A stretch of 64,000 bases of DNA from Serpula lacrymans var. lacrymans S7.9 (taxonomy: Eukaryota; Basidiomycota; Agaricomycetes; Boletales; Serpulaceae), in NCBI RefSeq assembly GCF_000218685.1, contig NW_006763291.1, positions 310,001-374,000 on the forward strand, given 5' to 3'. Made by a program: the position numbers and the translations under genes. Under the pieces are notes generated by a model. It made no database searches. It saw nothing but the letters and a program-made list of their open reading frames with translations, and was not told where the DNA came from. This document shows positions 10,751 to 21,165 of this stretch, piece after piece. How positions within the stretch are numbered: position 1 is the first letter of the stretch; every line of letters starts with the position of its first letter.

Positions 10751-11784
10751 CTACAACAATGAAAGAGAAAAAACAAAAAACAAGTATACGATGAGTATAT
10801 AGCTATAGATACTACACTTACACAGCCTCATCCCCAAACGCCGGGGGTCGAGCTTCTGGCGTTTGATGACATTGCTGCCTTTGAGGAGCACAAGGAGCTG
10901 GCTGTTGGCCTCTTTAAGTGCCTTGGCGTGCACTGATTCACAACCGCGCTTGCTAGAAGTCTTCTGGGTGGGGGGGGTGAATGCTGACGATGTAGAGCCA
11001 GATGGACCAGGGGGGAAGGATGAGAAGCCGGTGGTGTCAGAATCTGAGCCAGCACTAGACTGGTAAAACGATCGCCATCCCCCCTCCTGTAAAGCAGGGG
11101 AGACAGCATACAGGGAGGCTTGAGATGAATGTGCGGATGAGAAGAATGGGGGGGAGGTGCCGCGTCCTTGAGGGGGGCTAAATGTTGGGCTGCGAGCACG
11201 ACTCACACCCCTGGTCCTGGACACAGACCCAACACTGTGTGGTTCTGAGTCCTCCTCAAGGCTTGGCGTATCAAGCGAGAAATTGTCCGTTACAGAGGGA
11301 GGGGGGATCTGGTTCAGCAGTTGTTGTAGAGTTGTGCTAGCAGGGCTGCGCACATATCCCGGATGCGCCTCCAAGGCAGCATGTAGATGTTGCATAGACT
11401 GCAGCACGTTCTGGTCAAGAGCAGGCACTATGGGGTCCGTACAAGTAGATGCTGGAGGAGGGTCTGTACGAGGAGGTGGTAGTGAAGGAGGGGTTTCGGC
11501 TGGTGAGGGCTGATGAGTCGGGGCCTCAGCTGGCAATGGCTGGCAATTTGGAGAGATATCTCTAGATCGGCCAGATCTAGAGAAAATTTCGGAGGCCTCC
11601 TTGCTATGGTCATGACCTGGGGATGATGAGATGGCCAGTATGTTGATGGAGGGTATCTCCCTCCACCAGCCATGCAGATCCTCCCACCATGGGAGGTTGA
11701 TTTTAAGTTTTTCTAAAAGAAAAAGCGGTTAAAAAAACTGCAAGATCAAAAAGAAGGGGGAGGATGAGGGGAGGGACTTACCGA
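10751..11784 (-). pseudogene. W-rich gene of unknown function, 3' exons
   Basis: Minus strand, read from 11784: splice donor remnant TCGG|TAAGT, a short intron, then 'NLPWWEDLHGWWREIPSIN', a proline/serine-rich middle (repeated PPP, SPQGRG), and a basic C-terminal block 'KRGCESVHAKALKEANSQL' with 'LKGSNVIKRQKLDP'. It belongs with the exons at 13594-14010; repeat copy III sits exactly at the exon/intron border between them. I remember similar multicopy 'PWW..LH.WWR' proteins in mushrooms but no function. Harbinger elements usually carry a DNA-binding partner gene, and this gene converges on the Harbinger transposase, so it may be that partner. This is inference. 10478-10750 is the spacer between the two genes. 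Confidence 0.55.
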
Positions 11785-11900
11785 TGTCATGCACCAAAGT
11801 TGATTGGTAGCATGGACAGGTGTCAATAACGAAGCGAATATTCAAAAAGACGCGCCTTTGCGCCACACAGGCACAGTGCCACGTGGAATAGTAATTAATA

Positions 11901-12251
11901 TTGCCCTTTTTGAACTTGTGGCTGATCAGCATCACCTCTATTAGGCAATCCAGTCACGCTCACCTTTGCTTTTCCATTCAGTACTTTCCGCGTTTCGGTA
12001 TTTTGGCAAATTTTTGTGTCGCCACTGGCTACAAATTGCATTGCGCCCTCGCTTTTGTCGTTTCCCTTACTCCCCTTCCTTTGCCTAGCCCCACCATGGG
12101 CCCCTTCCTCTCCTTTTTTTTCTCACCTGATGGTCGTTTCTGGATCCTCATTCTAATCCACTTTTCCGTCACCTCCACCCTCCTCCTCCTCATTTTATTT
12201 GCACCCCCACCATTTCTGATGTCACCACTTCCTATCCGCTTCCGTCGCTGA
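11901..12251 (+). CDS. Repeat-borne ORF, 116 codons (hydrophobic)
   Basis: Open in copies II, III, IV and VI with the same start and stop (5910-6260, 20465-20815, 51230-51580 on the minus strand); partly open in copy V. The second half is hydrophobic ('LLLLILFAPPPFLM') and could span a membrane. No homology recognised. Whether it is translated is unknown; persistence may only reflect the youth of the copies. Confidence 0.25.
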   Translation: MPFLNLWLISITSIRQSSHAHLCFSIQYFPRFGILANFCVATGYKLHCALAFVVSLTPLPLPSPTMGPFLSFFFSPDGRFWILILIHFSVTSTLLLLILFAPPPFLMSPLPIRFRR

Positions 12252-12266
12252 TCCGTTGACTACCAC

Positions 12267-12638
12267 GTGCCACTGCTGATATCCGCAAAGCCCCGGCGGC
12301 CAGTCCAAATAGGGCAACAGGTCCATCTTCATGACGTCAATCTGCCATCATATACTATCAAAACATTGGTCGCTCGTCTTGCCTGGTTGGAGCGTGGGTG
12401 GGTAGTTTTTGAGCTGGAGAAGGTTCATCCCCTTGCGTCGCCCATGTTCATCACTGTCCCATTCACTTGGGTACACTTATCTTTTGTCCATCGTCTTCGC
12501 TACAGCTACACCTATCACACGCTGCCTGGGACTCACTTGTTCCAAATTGGAACTACTCCTCTCCCTCCCTCATTTGATCAGGTGGTCCAACACAACCAGT
12601 CCATTGGTAAGGCCATGAAACTGTTGGATTTGGACTAG
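12267..12638 (+). CDS. Repeat-borne ORF, 123 codons, conserved in five copies
   Basis: Same start, length and stop in copies II-VI (5523-5894, 20078-20449, 48383-48754, 50843-51214). It is followed 120 bp downstream by AATAAA. Typical blocks are 'ERGWVVFELEKVHPLASPMF' and 'YHTLPGTHLFQIGTTPLPP'. Differences among copies are mostly replacements, many at CpG, so selection is not shown. Function unknown. Confidence 0.3.
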   Translation: MPLLISAKPRRPVQIGQQVHLHDVNLPSYTIKTLVARLAWLERGWVVFELEKVHPLASPMFITVPFTWVHLSFVHRLRYSYTYHTLPGTHLFQIGTTPLPPSFDQVVQHNQSIGKAMKLLDLD

Positions 12639-12757
12639 GTGGTGGACCGGTGGCTCCAGTTTCTTTTTTTTTAGCAGAACATTCATTTACAGTGCAATTA
12701 TTTTTGATTTTTGAATCATTTTTATGGACACATATTTTTTTAGAATGCCTGACTGAC

Positions 12758-12763
12758 AATAAA
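12758..12763 (+). terminator. AATAAA poly(A) signal in the repeat
   Basis: AATAAA about 120 bp after the 123-codon ORF, present in every copy covering this part. It fits transcript processing for the repeat or its ORF. Confidence 0.4.
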
Positions 12764-13047
12764 GGAACTGTGTTGATACTGATAGTGTTTTGCCTTTTCC
12801 TCTTTTACTGCATCTTCCCATGACATCATGATTTTCCTGCTCTCTTTTTGCTATTGGACTTTACTTTATGGCTGTACAAACCTGTGACATTACTCACAGC
12901 CTTCATTGTTCTATCTCTTTCTTTTCTTTTTTTCACAATCTTATCCTGTACTACCTATGCAGGATTTGTCAGCATACATTCCTTCCTTCATGTTCTTTCT
13001 CATTCTTTTTGCACAGCTATACTGTGCATAGCCTACTTTTCTTTTAC

Positions 13048-13055
13048 TATATAAA
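13048..13055 (+). promoter_or_regulatory. TATA box of the repeat
   Basis: TATATAAA followed by CCCCTG, about 540 bp before the repeat's end. It is conserved in copies I-VI. In a solo LTR this would be the U3/R promoter; transcription would run out of the repeat into flanking DNA to the right. Confidence 0.5.
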
Positions 13056-13593
13056 CCCCTGTATTTTACCTTGTAAAAAAAACAACAAGAACTCCATTCC
13101 AGACTTCTTCTCTACTCTCATGTTCACTACTCTGCTACTTGTGATCCAGTGTGGTCACAACACTTCCCACTTCTACCACTGTCAACTGCTGTCATCGTCA
13201 CTTCCCACTTTTGAAGTCATTGTCATCCCTTTCAATTAGAGTCCTTCTGAGCACTACAGTTTGTGCGTCAGGAGCCTGCTTTCACTGGGAACCTCGTCAT
13301 ATTGTCGTTCTCAAACCTACCTTGTGCTACGATTAGCAAGGTAGTGCTTGTCTATACTCGTCACAAAGCCCCTATCCTTCTATAAATTCAACTATCCCTC
13401 CTCCTCAAAACCCACACTCATACACATCTGGGTTTTACTTTGAAGGATCCTCATATATACCACCCCACGAACAACCAGAGCACTCACTGTTCTAGGAGGC
13501 AAAGCCCATAAACATGTTCTGTGGAATCTGGGAGGATTGTGTGTTAGTTTGTTTTTGTGTGTGGTTTTCTAACAACAGTTCTCATCATCGACA

Positions 13594-14010
13594 CCAATCA
13601 GATTCCAGGCATGAGTTCCTGGCTCAATATCATTGTAGCAAAGGCCTGAACCAGTGGAGCCGAGTTCGCGATTAAAGGCCTGATACTTAGTTTTCAAACT
13701 GTGTGATAAGATCAAATTAGCCATTCTAAAAAATAGGGGCATTGGGACTTACTTTGAGAGACGGTTATCCACTGCCCGAGCATATTTCTGCGGATTGTCA
13801 GCATAATCTTGGCGTGTGTCAGCATGTTCATCAACAGAGAATATATGATGTGCATTGATAGTGTGGACATCAGATTTGCTGGAGCTAATCTTATTAACAA
13901 CTTTGCGGTGACCACGGAACTTTGCCTCCTTGGTGGAATCTGAATATAAAGCAGCACAGTGCTCTTTGTGTGCATTCAAGTAGTCAATGAGCGCTATTCC
14001 ACCATGACAT
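13594..14010 (-). pseudogene. W-rich gene of unknown function, 5' exons
   Basis: Minus strand: an exon ending at 13753 reads 'ALIDYLNAHKEHCAALYSDS', 'KFRGHRKVVNKISS' and 'NPQKYARAVDNRLS', then donor GTAAGT. A second exon from 13698 reads 'LKTKYQAFNRELGSTGSGL' and 'NDIEPGTHAWNLI' and stops at the repeat. The other half of the gene is at 10751-11784. Removing repeat copy III and one CCGA (TCGG on this strand) rebuilds a proper exon end plus donor CGG|TAAGT. The true start codon is not clear. Confidence 0.55.
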
Positions 14011-14102
14011 TGATATCTATCCAGTTGATTGAATTGAATCGCAGTGCAGCATGTTCCCAGTGCGTTAACTCGACTAAACCATATGTTCCACCAGGCTTAT
14101 AA

Positions 14103-17100
14103 GTGCCATTTCCAGCCGTTCTTCAATGCCCACTTCCATCCATTCCAGTGATGCCTGGTGTGCGGTACATCTATGACTGTGACCGTTTTTGTCATGGATG
14201 CCCTCGACATGTCTCTTGTTCAACTTACTTTTGGCATGCTTCTCATGCTCATAGACACCAACAGTCTGCTCTCAGCGCCTCTCAACCCCCTTCTACTCTG
14301 CCATCTACCCCTTCCTCATTGCCTCTACACTCTGCCTTCAATGATTTTGAGCCAGTAGCGGATTCTGGAAATGAAGCTGGCAAAGAGAATGAATGGTATT
14401 TCAATGTATGCATTTTGTTCTCACTCACCATAGTACCGCTCAAACGTAACATAACAGGAGGACAATGATGATTTTATTGGACACAGGCTAGTAACAGATA
14501 ATGATGAGGATGTCGTGATGGATAGTGACGCTGAGGATAACCTGGATGTATATCCAGACATAAGTCTTCCGAGGCCTGAGCTGAACCACAACTTGGACCA
14601 GGAAGATGACAAGGATGACATGAGTATGGGTGGGCTTGAGTCTTTCAACGACACCACACAAAATCTCCCGCCTACAACTGATTCATCACATAACTCTCAA
14701 AATCCTCCACCATCACCTGATCCATCACATAACTCTGATAGAGTTTATCACCACGGAATTGACATTGACATTGATGTGCTCGCAGAAACAGCTCGTCTAA
14801 AGGATATACAAATTGCCATTCAATTTATTCAGGCATTGAAAAATGCCACACTCAATGATGAGGCCAATAAGCTTAACAAGGACATGCTCCACCGCCTGCA
14901 GCATCCTCCCCAAGCCTCACTTGATATTGATGATCCCAACGTCCTCTTGTCTATAGAAACATTCATGGCACTCAGTAACTCATCTCAAGAGACTTACCAT
15001 TTGATACGCAAGGCCATACTCCATCAATATCCTGACAGCAAGATGCTCTCGTATGACCAAGTTAAACGGCACATTACCGAAATGAGTGGAGTTGGGTCAA
15101 TTGTGCATGCTATGTGTGTGACTTCTTGTCTGGCGTACACAGGTCCTTTTGCAAGTTTGGAGATATGTCCAAAGTGCGGCGAGCCTCGTTACGATCAATC
15201 CAAGCTTGTGTCAAGTGGTGGAAAAGAGAAAGTCCCTCGCCAGCAGTTCCACACAATACCAGTCAGGCCTCAATTACAGGCGCTAAGGAGGCACTCAGAT
15301 ACTGCTACCAGCATGCATTATAGAGAACGCCAAACAGCTGATATCATGGAGGAGCTCAAACTCAACAACAACATCCTTTCTTCGTATGATGACTTCTTCC
15401 ACGGTAAAGACTACCTTGATGCTGTTTCTGATGGTTGAATAAATGCTCACGACAGCGTACTTATAATCTCTGTTGATGGTGCCCAGCTCTACAAGAGCAA
15501 AGCATCAGATTGTTGGATATATATATGGGTGGTAATAGATCACACACCCAATGTTCGTTATAAGAAGAAACATGTTCTCCCCGGTGGTTTCATTCCAGGT
15601 CCAAACAAACCAAAAAATCTTGATTCTTGTATGTTTCCTGGGTTGCATCATGTGGCCGCACTTCAAAAGGAGGGTCTTGTTATCTGGGATGCTTTAACCA
15701 ATTCATTGCATGTCTCACACCCGTTTCTTGCAATTGCTAATTCAGATGGACCAGGACTTATGTATTTTAACGGTTTCGCTGGATATCATGGTAAGATTGG
15801 GTGTCAACAACTATGTGGGCAAAAAGGCCGTCACAAAGCAGGTGGTCCTCATTATTATCCTGCGTTACTCAAGCCACACAATTACAGTGTTGAGGGATGC
15901 AACCACGACGACATTGACTATTGCCAGGTGCTCCCCCCGACACCTGGATTGTACTATCAAAATCTATGTTTCCTCATTGCTTCACCAAATGTCACACAGT
16001 ATAAAAAACGCCGTTTGGAGACAGGAATCTCAAAACCTAGTATCTGCCTTGGAATGCCTCTTGCCCACAATCTCGGTATTCCAAAAATGTTCGGTTCTGA
16101 TATCATGCATTTAATTGCACTGAATATTCCAGATCTACTCATTAACTTGTGGCGATATAATTTTGACTGTGAAAAAACTGACAGCAAGCATAGTTGGGAC
16201 TGGGGGGTTTTACAAGGTGATACATGGAAACAACATGGCCAGGCTATCGCAGACTCCACCCCATATCTTCCTGGCCCGTTTGATTGCCCTCCCCGGAACC
16301 CAGCAGAGAAAATTTCCAGTGGATACAAGGCCTGGGAGTTTCTTCTTTATGTTTATGGGCTCGCACCAGCTTTCCTGTATAATGTTCTCCCTGAAAAATA
16401 TTGGAGAAACTTCTGCAAACTTGTTTTTAGTGTTCAGATTTTCAACCAGCACCATATTCTTACAGTAGATCTACAACAGGCCCACAAACGAATGCTTGAA
16501 TTCACTGCAGAGTTCGAGGTTCTGTATTATCAACAATGTGCTGATCAGCTACATTTTGTACGACTGTCCTTACACACTGCTCAACATCTTGGCCCAGAAG
16601 TTGTTCGGAGTGGCCCAGGGATTTGCTCGTCTTAATGGACAATTGAGCGGACAATTGGTAACCTGGGACAAGAGATCCGTCAGCCATCTAACCCATATGC
16701 TAACCTCTCTCAACGCGGCCTCCTTCTCTCTCAAATTAATGCATTGAAGGCTATGATTCCGTCCCTCAGTCCACCCACAAATCCAATTCCGAAGGGGGGA
16801 GTAGATATTGGTGATGGGTACCTTTTATTGCGCGCAAAGGAGAAGTGCCCCCGCTCTGTCCTCATAGCTGTGAAGCTGAAGTAATTCAATCTTACCTCTC
16901 AGGAAATCAAAGCTACGACACAGAATTCCAGTCAAAGATTACAAGATGGGCCCGTATTCGTCTTCCAAATGGACAAGTAGGACGGTCTTTGTGGAAGGAA
17001 GCACTAAAGGCAAAGGGAAAATGCAGAGTAGCGAGAAACGTCAAGGTATTGTCTCAGTAATGAAATTACATATTATTATTGCTCACTCTCTCAATTTTAG

Positions 17101-17442
17101 CTTCTTCTCTCTGGAAAATTGGTGTTTGCAGAAGTCTACTATTATTTCATCTTATGCATGCAGAATAATAGCGAGAAAAGGCCGGTAGCTCTGGTATCAT
17201 TTTATTCCGAACCCCACAACACTCTCCTCAAGGCATCTTTTGGCACTGTCTGGTCCTGTACATCCCAGGGTGATTCGTCACTTCATGTGGTTAGCATCAA
17301 AGCAATTCTGTCAGTTGTTGCAATGGTTCCTCACACTCCATTTCCTACTAGTAATGATGTAACTGAAAGGTTTTTTGTTGTAGAGAAGCCAGGATTGGAC
17401 GTAGCTCATATGATTCATAACAATAATGTATTAGAGGAGTAG
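14103..17442 (+). pseudogene. CACTA/En-Spm Tnp2-like transposase (copy 2), nearly full length
   Basis: An N-terminal exon at about 14103-14400 ('RHVSCSTYFWHASHA') is followed by an intron. One long frame then runs 14515-16880, broken only by TGA at 15436 (context 'SDG*INAHDS') and TAA at 16633 ('CSS*WTIERT'). Motifs: 'CVTSCLAYTG..CPKCGEPRY' (15115-15190), 'SVLIISVDGAQLY' (15455-15495), 'GFIPGPNKPKNLD', 'FPGLHHVAALQKEGLVIWDA', 'HYYPALLKPHNYSVEGCNHD' (15850-15905). A frameshift near 16860-16880 leads to 'RWARIRLPNGQVGRSLW'. A 55-nt intron at 17046-17100 precedes the C-terminal block 'KRPVALVSFYSEPHNTLLK...VEKPGLDVAHM'. Few lesions compared with copy 1, so it died recently. It lies directly upstream of the coiled-coil gene at 17787. 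Confidence 0.8.
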
Positions 17443-17786
17443 TGTTTTGCTGTAAGTCTACACAGGAAATCATTTGCCTGGTATTAATATTACTACAATA
17501 GCTATGTTAATGCATGTTAATGGACTTAGTGAAAAAAAGTACGATGTTTCCTTTTTTGGCAGAGCTGAATTCTCTGCGTCAGCTCACTGTTTTCCTTAAA
17601 CAACCTACCACACATTTCCGATATTTCTAATGCATCTTACAGGATTCTGGAAGCGATCACACAGTAACCAACTTGAAGGGTCACCTTTTCTTTTTGACCA
17701 CCCACTTGCACTCAGAGCTGAGGGAAGTCCAGCACCAGCATCTCCTTCCCCGTTGGTATCTGTGTTGAGTGAGTCAGGTGGCAGTA
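17443..17786. other. Spacer between Tnp2 copy 2 and the next gene
   Basis: AT-rich; it holds no recognisable gene. It may contain the promoter and a 5' non-coding exon of the downstream gene. Confidence 0.4.
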
Positions 17787-18557
17787 ATGGCCTCAGCTCA
17801 TGCTCGGACTACAAACATGGCAGGATACCCTCTATGAAATATCCCGGCCCTCTAGGGCAAAATTTATTGAGATTGAATACAAGCTTTGGGGTACATTTTC
17901 ATTCTCTAACTAATTTGACTGATAGTTTTACTTGTGACACAGAGCTCGTCTTCCATCAACACATCTTCAAGTTCTCTTCCCAGATTTGTGCAGTCACCCT
18001 ATCCGGCCGACATTTTAGAGAAAATGGAACAGCTAGAGCAAGCTTACCAGGACTTGCAACGACAAAATGATGTCCTAAAGGCAGAACGGGACACCATCCA
18101 GTAAGCACTTAGATTTTGTATGTTTCTTGCCATTCATTTTTTTATAGAGGTGCATATAACACACTCGTCCAATCGGTTCCCAAACTTTTGGCTCTTAGCC
18201 CAGTAACAACATCTACACTATCAATTACAAACAGCAACAAGAAGCCAAGGCTCTGAACCTTACCAAATGTCACTTTAGGCCTGTCACTGAGTCAAGAAGA
18301 GTACACATCCATCAATTTCTGGCAAAAACAAGATTACCTGCAATATATGAAAGACGTGAAGGATTCAAACCAAGACCCTCCCGAGCACAAGATGTAATAT
18401 GTTGAGCACAAGGATGGGACCATCATTGACCACCACTCAGCAACAGATATACGCAAGCACGCTCGTTCAATCTGGGCTGAGCTTGCTGAGCTTGGAATGG
18501 CGCCCAAGACTTGGATGAGTGCTGGGAGAGCAGTTATGGACTACTACAGATACAAGA
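17787..18557 (+). pseudogene. Coiled-coil gene of unknown function, part 1
   Basis: Start probably ATG 17787 (MASAHARTTNMAGYP), then a stop. A downstream exon reads 'ADILEKMEQLEQAYQDLQRQ' followed by 'NDVLKAERDTI', a clear heptad coiled coil (about 18010-18100). After an intron ending near 18148 come 'FWQKQDYLQYMKDVKD' and 'DIRKHARSIWAELAELGMAP' up to 'VMDYYRYK' at 18557. In-frame stops TGA 18254 and TAA 18395 are compatible with C-to-T changes. It resembles an unnamed multicopy mushroom family ('DWKAD..NYPSW'). It follows Tnp2 copy 2 on the same strand and might be the second gene of that CACTA element. The gene continues at 18906 and 21166. Confidence 0.55.
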
Positions 18558-18905
18558 TGTAACAACCAAGAGTGATTTACTCTGGCGCACACAGAACACA
18601 CTATAGAAGATAATGAAAGATGGGGAGTGGGTACCCCTTGGGCTGCAGTGAGTTAGTTGGTATACAACAGGTTTGTTTGTACATGTGTACTATACAGTTG
18701 ATGGAGGCAGTGGCTGATGATGTCATAGGGCCTAGCCCGTATGGCCAGCTCCACTGCGTGAGAGAGTTGAATCTAAAATAAGAGAAAGGCAACGTGGTGC
18801 GAGAAAGGGCAAATGCCGCGTGACACCATGCGTGAAAGCTAAAGTATAAAGTTAAAGCGGAGAACGAAAAGAAAGGAAATGTCCGGAAATTGTGTTATCA
18901 TAACA
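18558..18905 (-). repeat. Solo LTR (348 bp), second family
   Basis: Begins TGTAACAACC and ends GTTATCATAACA, with perfect 5-bp duplication CAAGA on both sides (18553-18557, 18906-18910). Related in its right third to the solo LTR at 47613-47968 (shared 'gtgtgcgcc..agtaaat..actcttggttgttaca' when oriented alike). It is inserted in an exon of the coiled-coil gene; the frame resumes exactly on the other side. Confidence 0.9.
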
Positions 18906-19122
18906 CAAGATGTACGAGAAAGTGCCACAGTTACAATATTGTGACATGGACTGGAAAGCGGATCAAATAGCTATCGATAACTATCCTTCATGGTATGGGA
19001 ATCATGTGCAGTGCCCTAAAAAGGATTTAATCAAGAAGGAGGCACCTGAAAACGAAGACAAAAGGGCAATCAAAGGAAACGGAAAACGCCCTCCTGAGCC
19101 TGCGGCACCTAGTCTCCCCCGA
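18906..19122 (+). pseudogene. Coiled-coil gene of unknown function, part 2
   Basis: Continues the same frame after the solo LTR: 'MYEKVPQLQYCDMDWKADQI', 'NYPSWYGNHV', then a basic/proline tail 'KGNGKRPPEPAAPSLPR'. The last codons fall on the CCGA target at 19119-19122, where repeat copy IV begins. Confidence 0.6.
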
Positions 19123-20931
19123 TGTCGATGATGAGAACTGTTGTTAGAAAACCACACACAAAAACAAACTAACACACAATCCTCCCAGATTCCACAGAAC
19201 ATGTTTATGGGCTTTGCCTCCTAGAACAGTGAGTGCTCTGGTTGTTCGTGGGGTGGTATATATGAGGATCCTTCAAAGTAAAACCCAGATGTGTATGAGT
19301 GTGGGTTTTGAGGAGGAGGGATAGTTGAATTTATAGAAGGATAGGGGCTTTGTGACGAGTATAGACAAGCACTACCTTGCTAATCGTAGCACAAGGTAGG
19401 TTTGAGAACGACAATATGACGAGGTTCCCAGTGAAAGCAGGCTCCTGACGCACAAACTGTAGTGCTCAGAAGGACTCTAATTGAAAGGGATGACAATGAC
19501 TTCAAAAGTGGGAAGTGACGATGACAGCAGTTGACAGTGGTAGAAGTGGGAAGTGTTGTGACCACACTGGATCACAAGTAGCAGAGTAGTGAACATGAGA
19601 GTAGAGAAGAAGTCTGGAATGGAGTTCTTGTTGTTTTTTTTACAAGGTAAAATACAGGGGTTTATATAGTAAAAGAAAAGTAGGCTATGCACAGTATAGC
19701 TGTGCAAAAAGAATGAGAAAGAACATGAAGGAAGGAATGTATGCTGACAAATCCTGCATAGGTAGTACAGGATAAGATTGTGAAAAAAAGAAAAGAAAGA
19801 GATAGAACAATGAAGGCTGTGAGTAATGTCACAGGTTTGTACAGCCATAAAGTAAAGTCCAATAGCAAAAAGAGAGCAGGAAAATCATGATGTCATGGGA
19901 AGATGCAGTAAAAGAGGGAAAGGCAAAACACTATCAGTATCAACACAGTTCCTTTATTGTCAGTCAGGCATTCTAAAAAAATATGTGTCCATAAAAATGA
20001 TTCAAAAATCAAAAATAATTGCACTGTAAATGAATGTTCTGCTAAAAAAAAAGAAACTGGAGCCACCGGTCCACCACCTAGTCCAAATCCAACAGTTTCA
20101 TGGCCTTACCAATGGACTGGTTGTGTTGGACCACCTGATCAAACGAGGGAGGGAGAGGAGTAGTTCCAATTTGGAACAAGTGAGTCCCAGGCAGCGTGTG
20201 GTAGGTGTAGCTGTAGCGAAGACGATGGACAAAAGATAAGTGTACCCAAGTGAATGGGACAGCGATGAACATGGGCGACGCAAGGGGATGAACCTTCTCC
20301 AGCTCAAAAACTACCCACCCACGCTCCAACCAGGCAAGACGAGCGACCGATGTTTTGATAGTATATGATGGCAGATTGACGTCATGAAGATGGACCTGTT
20401 GCCCTATTTGGACTGGCCGCCGGGGCTTTGCTGATATCAGCAGTGGCACGTGGTAGTCAACGGATCAGCGACGGAAGCGGATAGGAAGTGGTGACATCAG
20501 AAATGGTGGGGGTGCAAATAAAATGAGGAGGAGGAGGGTGGAGGTGACGAAAAAGTAGATTAGAATGGGGATCCAGAAACGACCATCAGGTGAGAATAAA
20601 AAGGAGAGGAAGGGGCCCATGGTGGGGCTAGGCAAAGGAAGGGGAGTAAGGGAAATGACAAAAGCGAGGGCGCAATGCAATGTGTAGCCAGTGGCGACAC
20701 AAAAATTTGCCAAAATGCCAAAATGCCAAAAGTACCGGATGGAAAAGCAAAGGTGAGTGTGACTGGATTGCCTAATAGAGGTGATGCTGATCAGCCACAA
20801 GTTCAAAAAGGGCAATATTAATTACTATTCCACGTGGCACTGTGCCTGTGTGGCGCAAAGGCAAGTCTTTTTGAATATTCGCTTTGTTATTGACACCTGT
20901 CCATGCTACCAATCAACTTTGGTGCATGACA
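19123..20931 (-). repeat. 1.8-kb LTR-like repeat, copy IV (complete, 1,809 bp)
   Basis: Minus orientation, TGTCGATGATG...GCATGACA. Left flank is CCGA (19119-19122). The matching CCGA is found at 21166-21169, not directly after 20931, so the inserted unit is 19123-21165 and includes a spacer and a partial second copy. It carries the 123-codon (20078-20449) and 116-codon (20465-20815) frames. Confidence 0.9.
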
Positions 20932-21046
20932 TCCACGGACAACTTGAAATTGCAACTGTCCCCAGTTGCTTCCATAAAGGTAGGGTCATAGGGAATGAAA
21001 CATGGCAACACATTAAAGGGTCATGTCAGCATAAAATTTGATCAGG
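20932..21046. other. ~115-bp spacer between two copies of the repeat
   Basis: Unique sequence between complete copy IV and a 119-bp repeat fragment in the same orientation, all inside one CCGA-flanked insertion. If the repeat is an LTR, this is the only surviving piece of internal region in the window. No obvious polypurine tract or coding motif. Confidence 0.5.
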
Positions 21047-21165
21047 TCAATATTAATTACTATTCCACGTGGCACTGTGCCTGTGTGGCGCAAAGGCGAG
21101 TCTTTTGAATATTTGCTTCATTATTGACACCTGTCCATGCTACCAATCAACTTTGGTGCATGACA
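21047..21165 (-). repeat. Fragment of the 1.8-kb repeat (first ~119 bp)
   Basis: Matches the beginning of the repeat (reverse complement of TGTCATGCACC to CAATATTG), in the same orientation as copy IV. It ends at 21165 and is followed by CCGA, the partner of the duplication at 19119. Confidence 0.85.

Larger units (their letters stand above)
11785..13593 (+). repeat. 1.8-kb LTR-like repeat, copy III (complete, 1,809 bp)
   Basis: Begins TGTCATGCACC and ends CATCATCGACA. Flanks are CCGA (11781-11784) and CCAA (13594-13597): a 4-bp target duplication with one CpG-to-CpA change. It contains two open frames, an AATAAA (12758) and a TATATAAA box (13048). The same exact length is seen for copy IV. 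TG..CA termini and internal promoter-like signals suit a solo LTR. A non-autonomous DNA element with short TGTC/GACA ends and 4-bp duplication is the alternative. Confidence 0.9.

Noticed and set aside
1..13593. Copies I and III (both plus) as the two LTRs of one element with 600-11784 as interior.
   Set aside because: The interior contains unrelated genes and transposons, no gag/pol for such an element, and copy III has its own target duplication.
11785..20931. Copies III (+) and IV (-) as 1.8-kb terminal inverted repeats of one large DNA transposon carrying Tnp2.
   Set aside because: Each copy has its own CCGN duplication and each interrupts a different gene whose halves lie immediately on both sides, so they are independent insertions.
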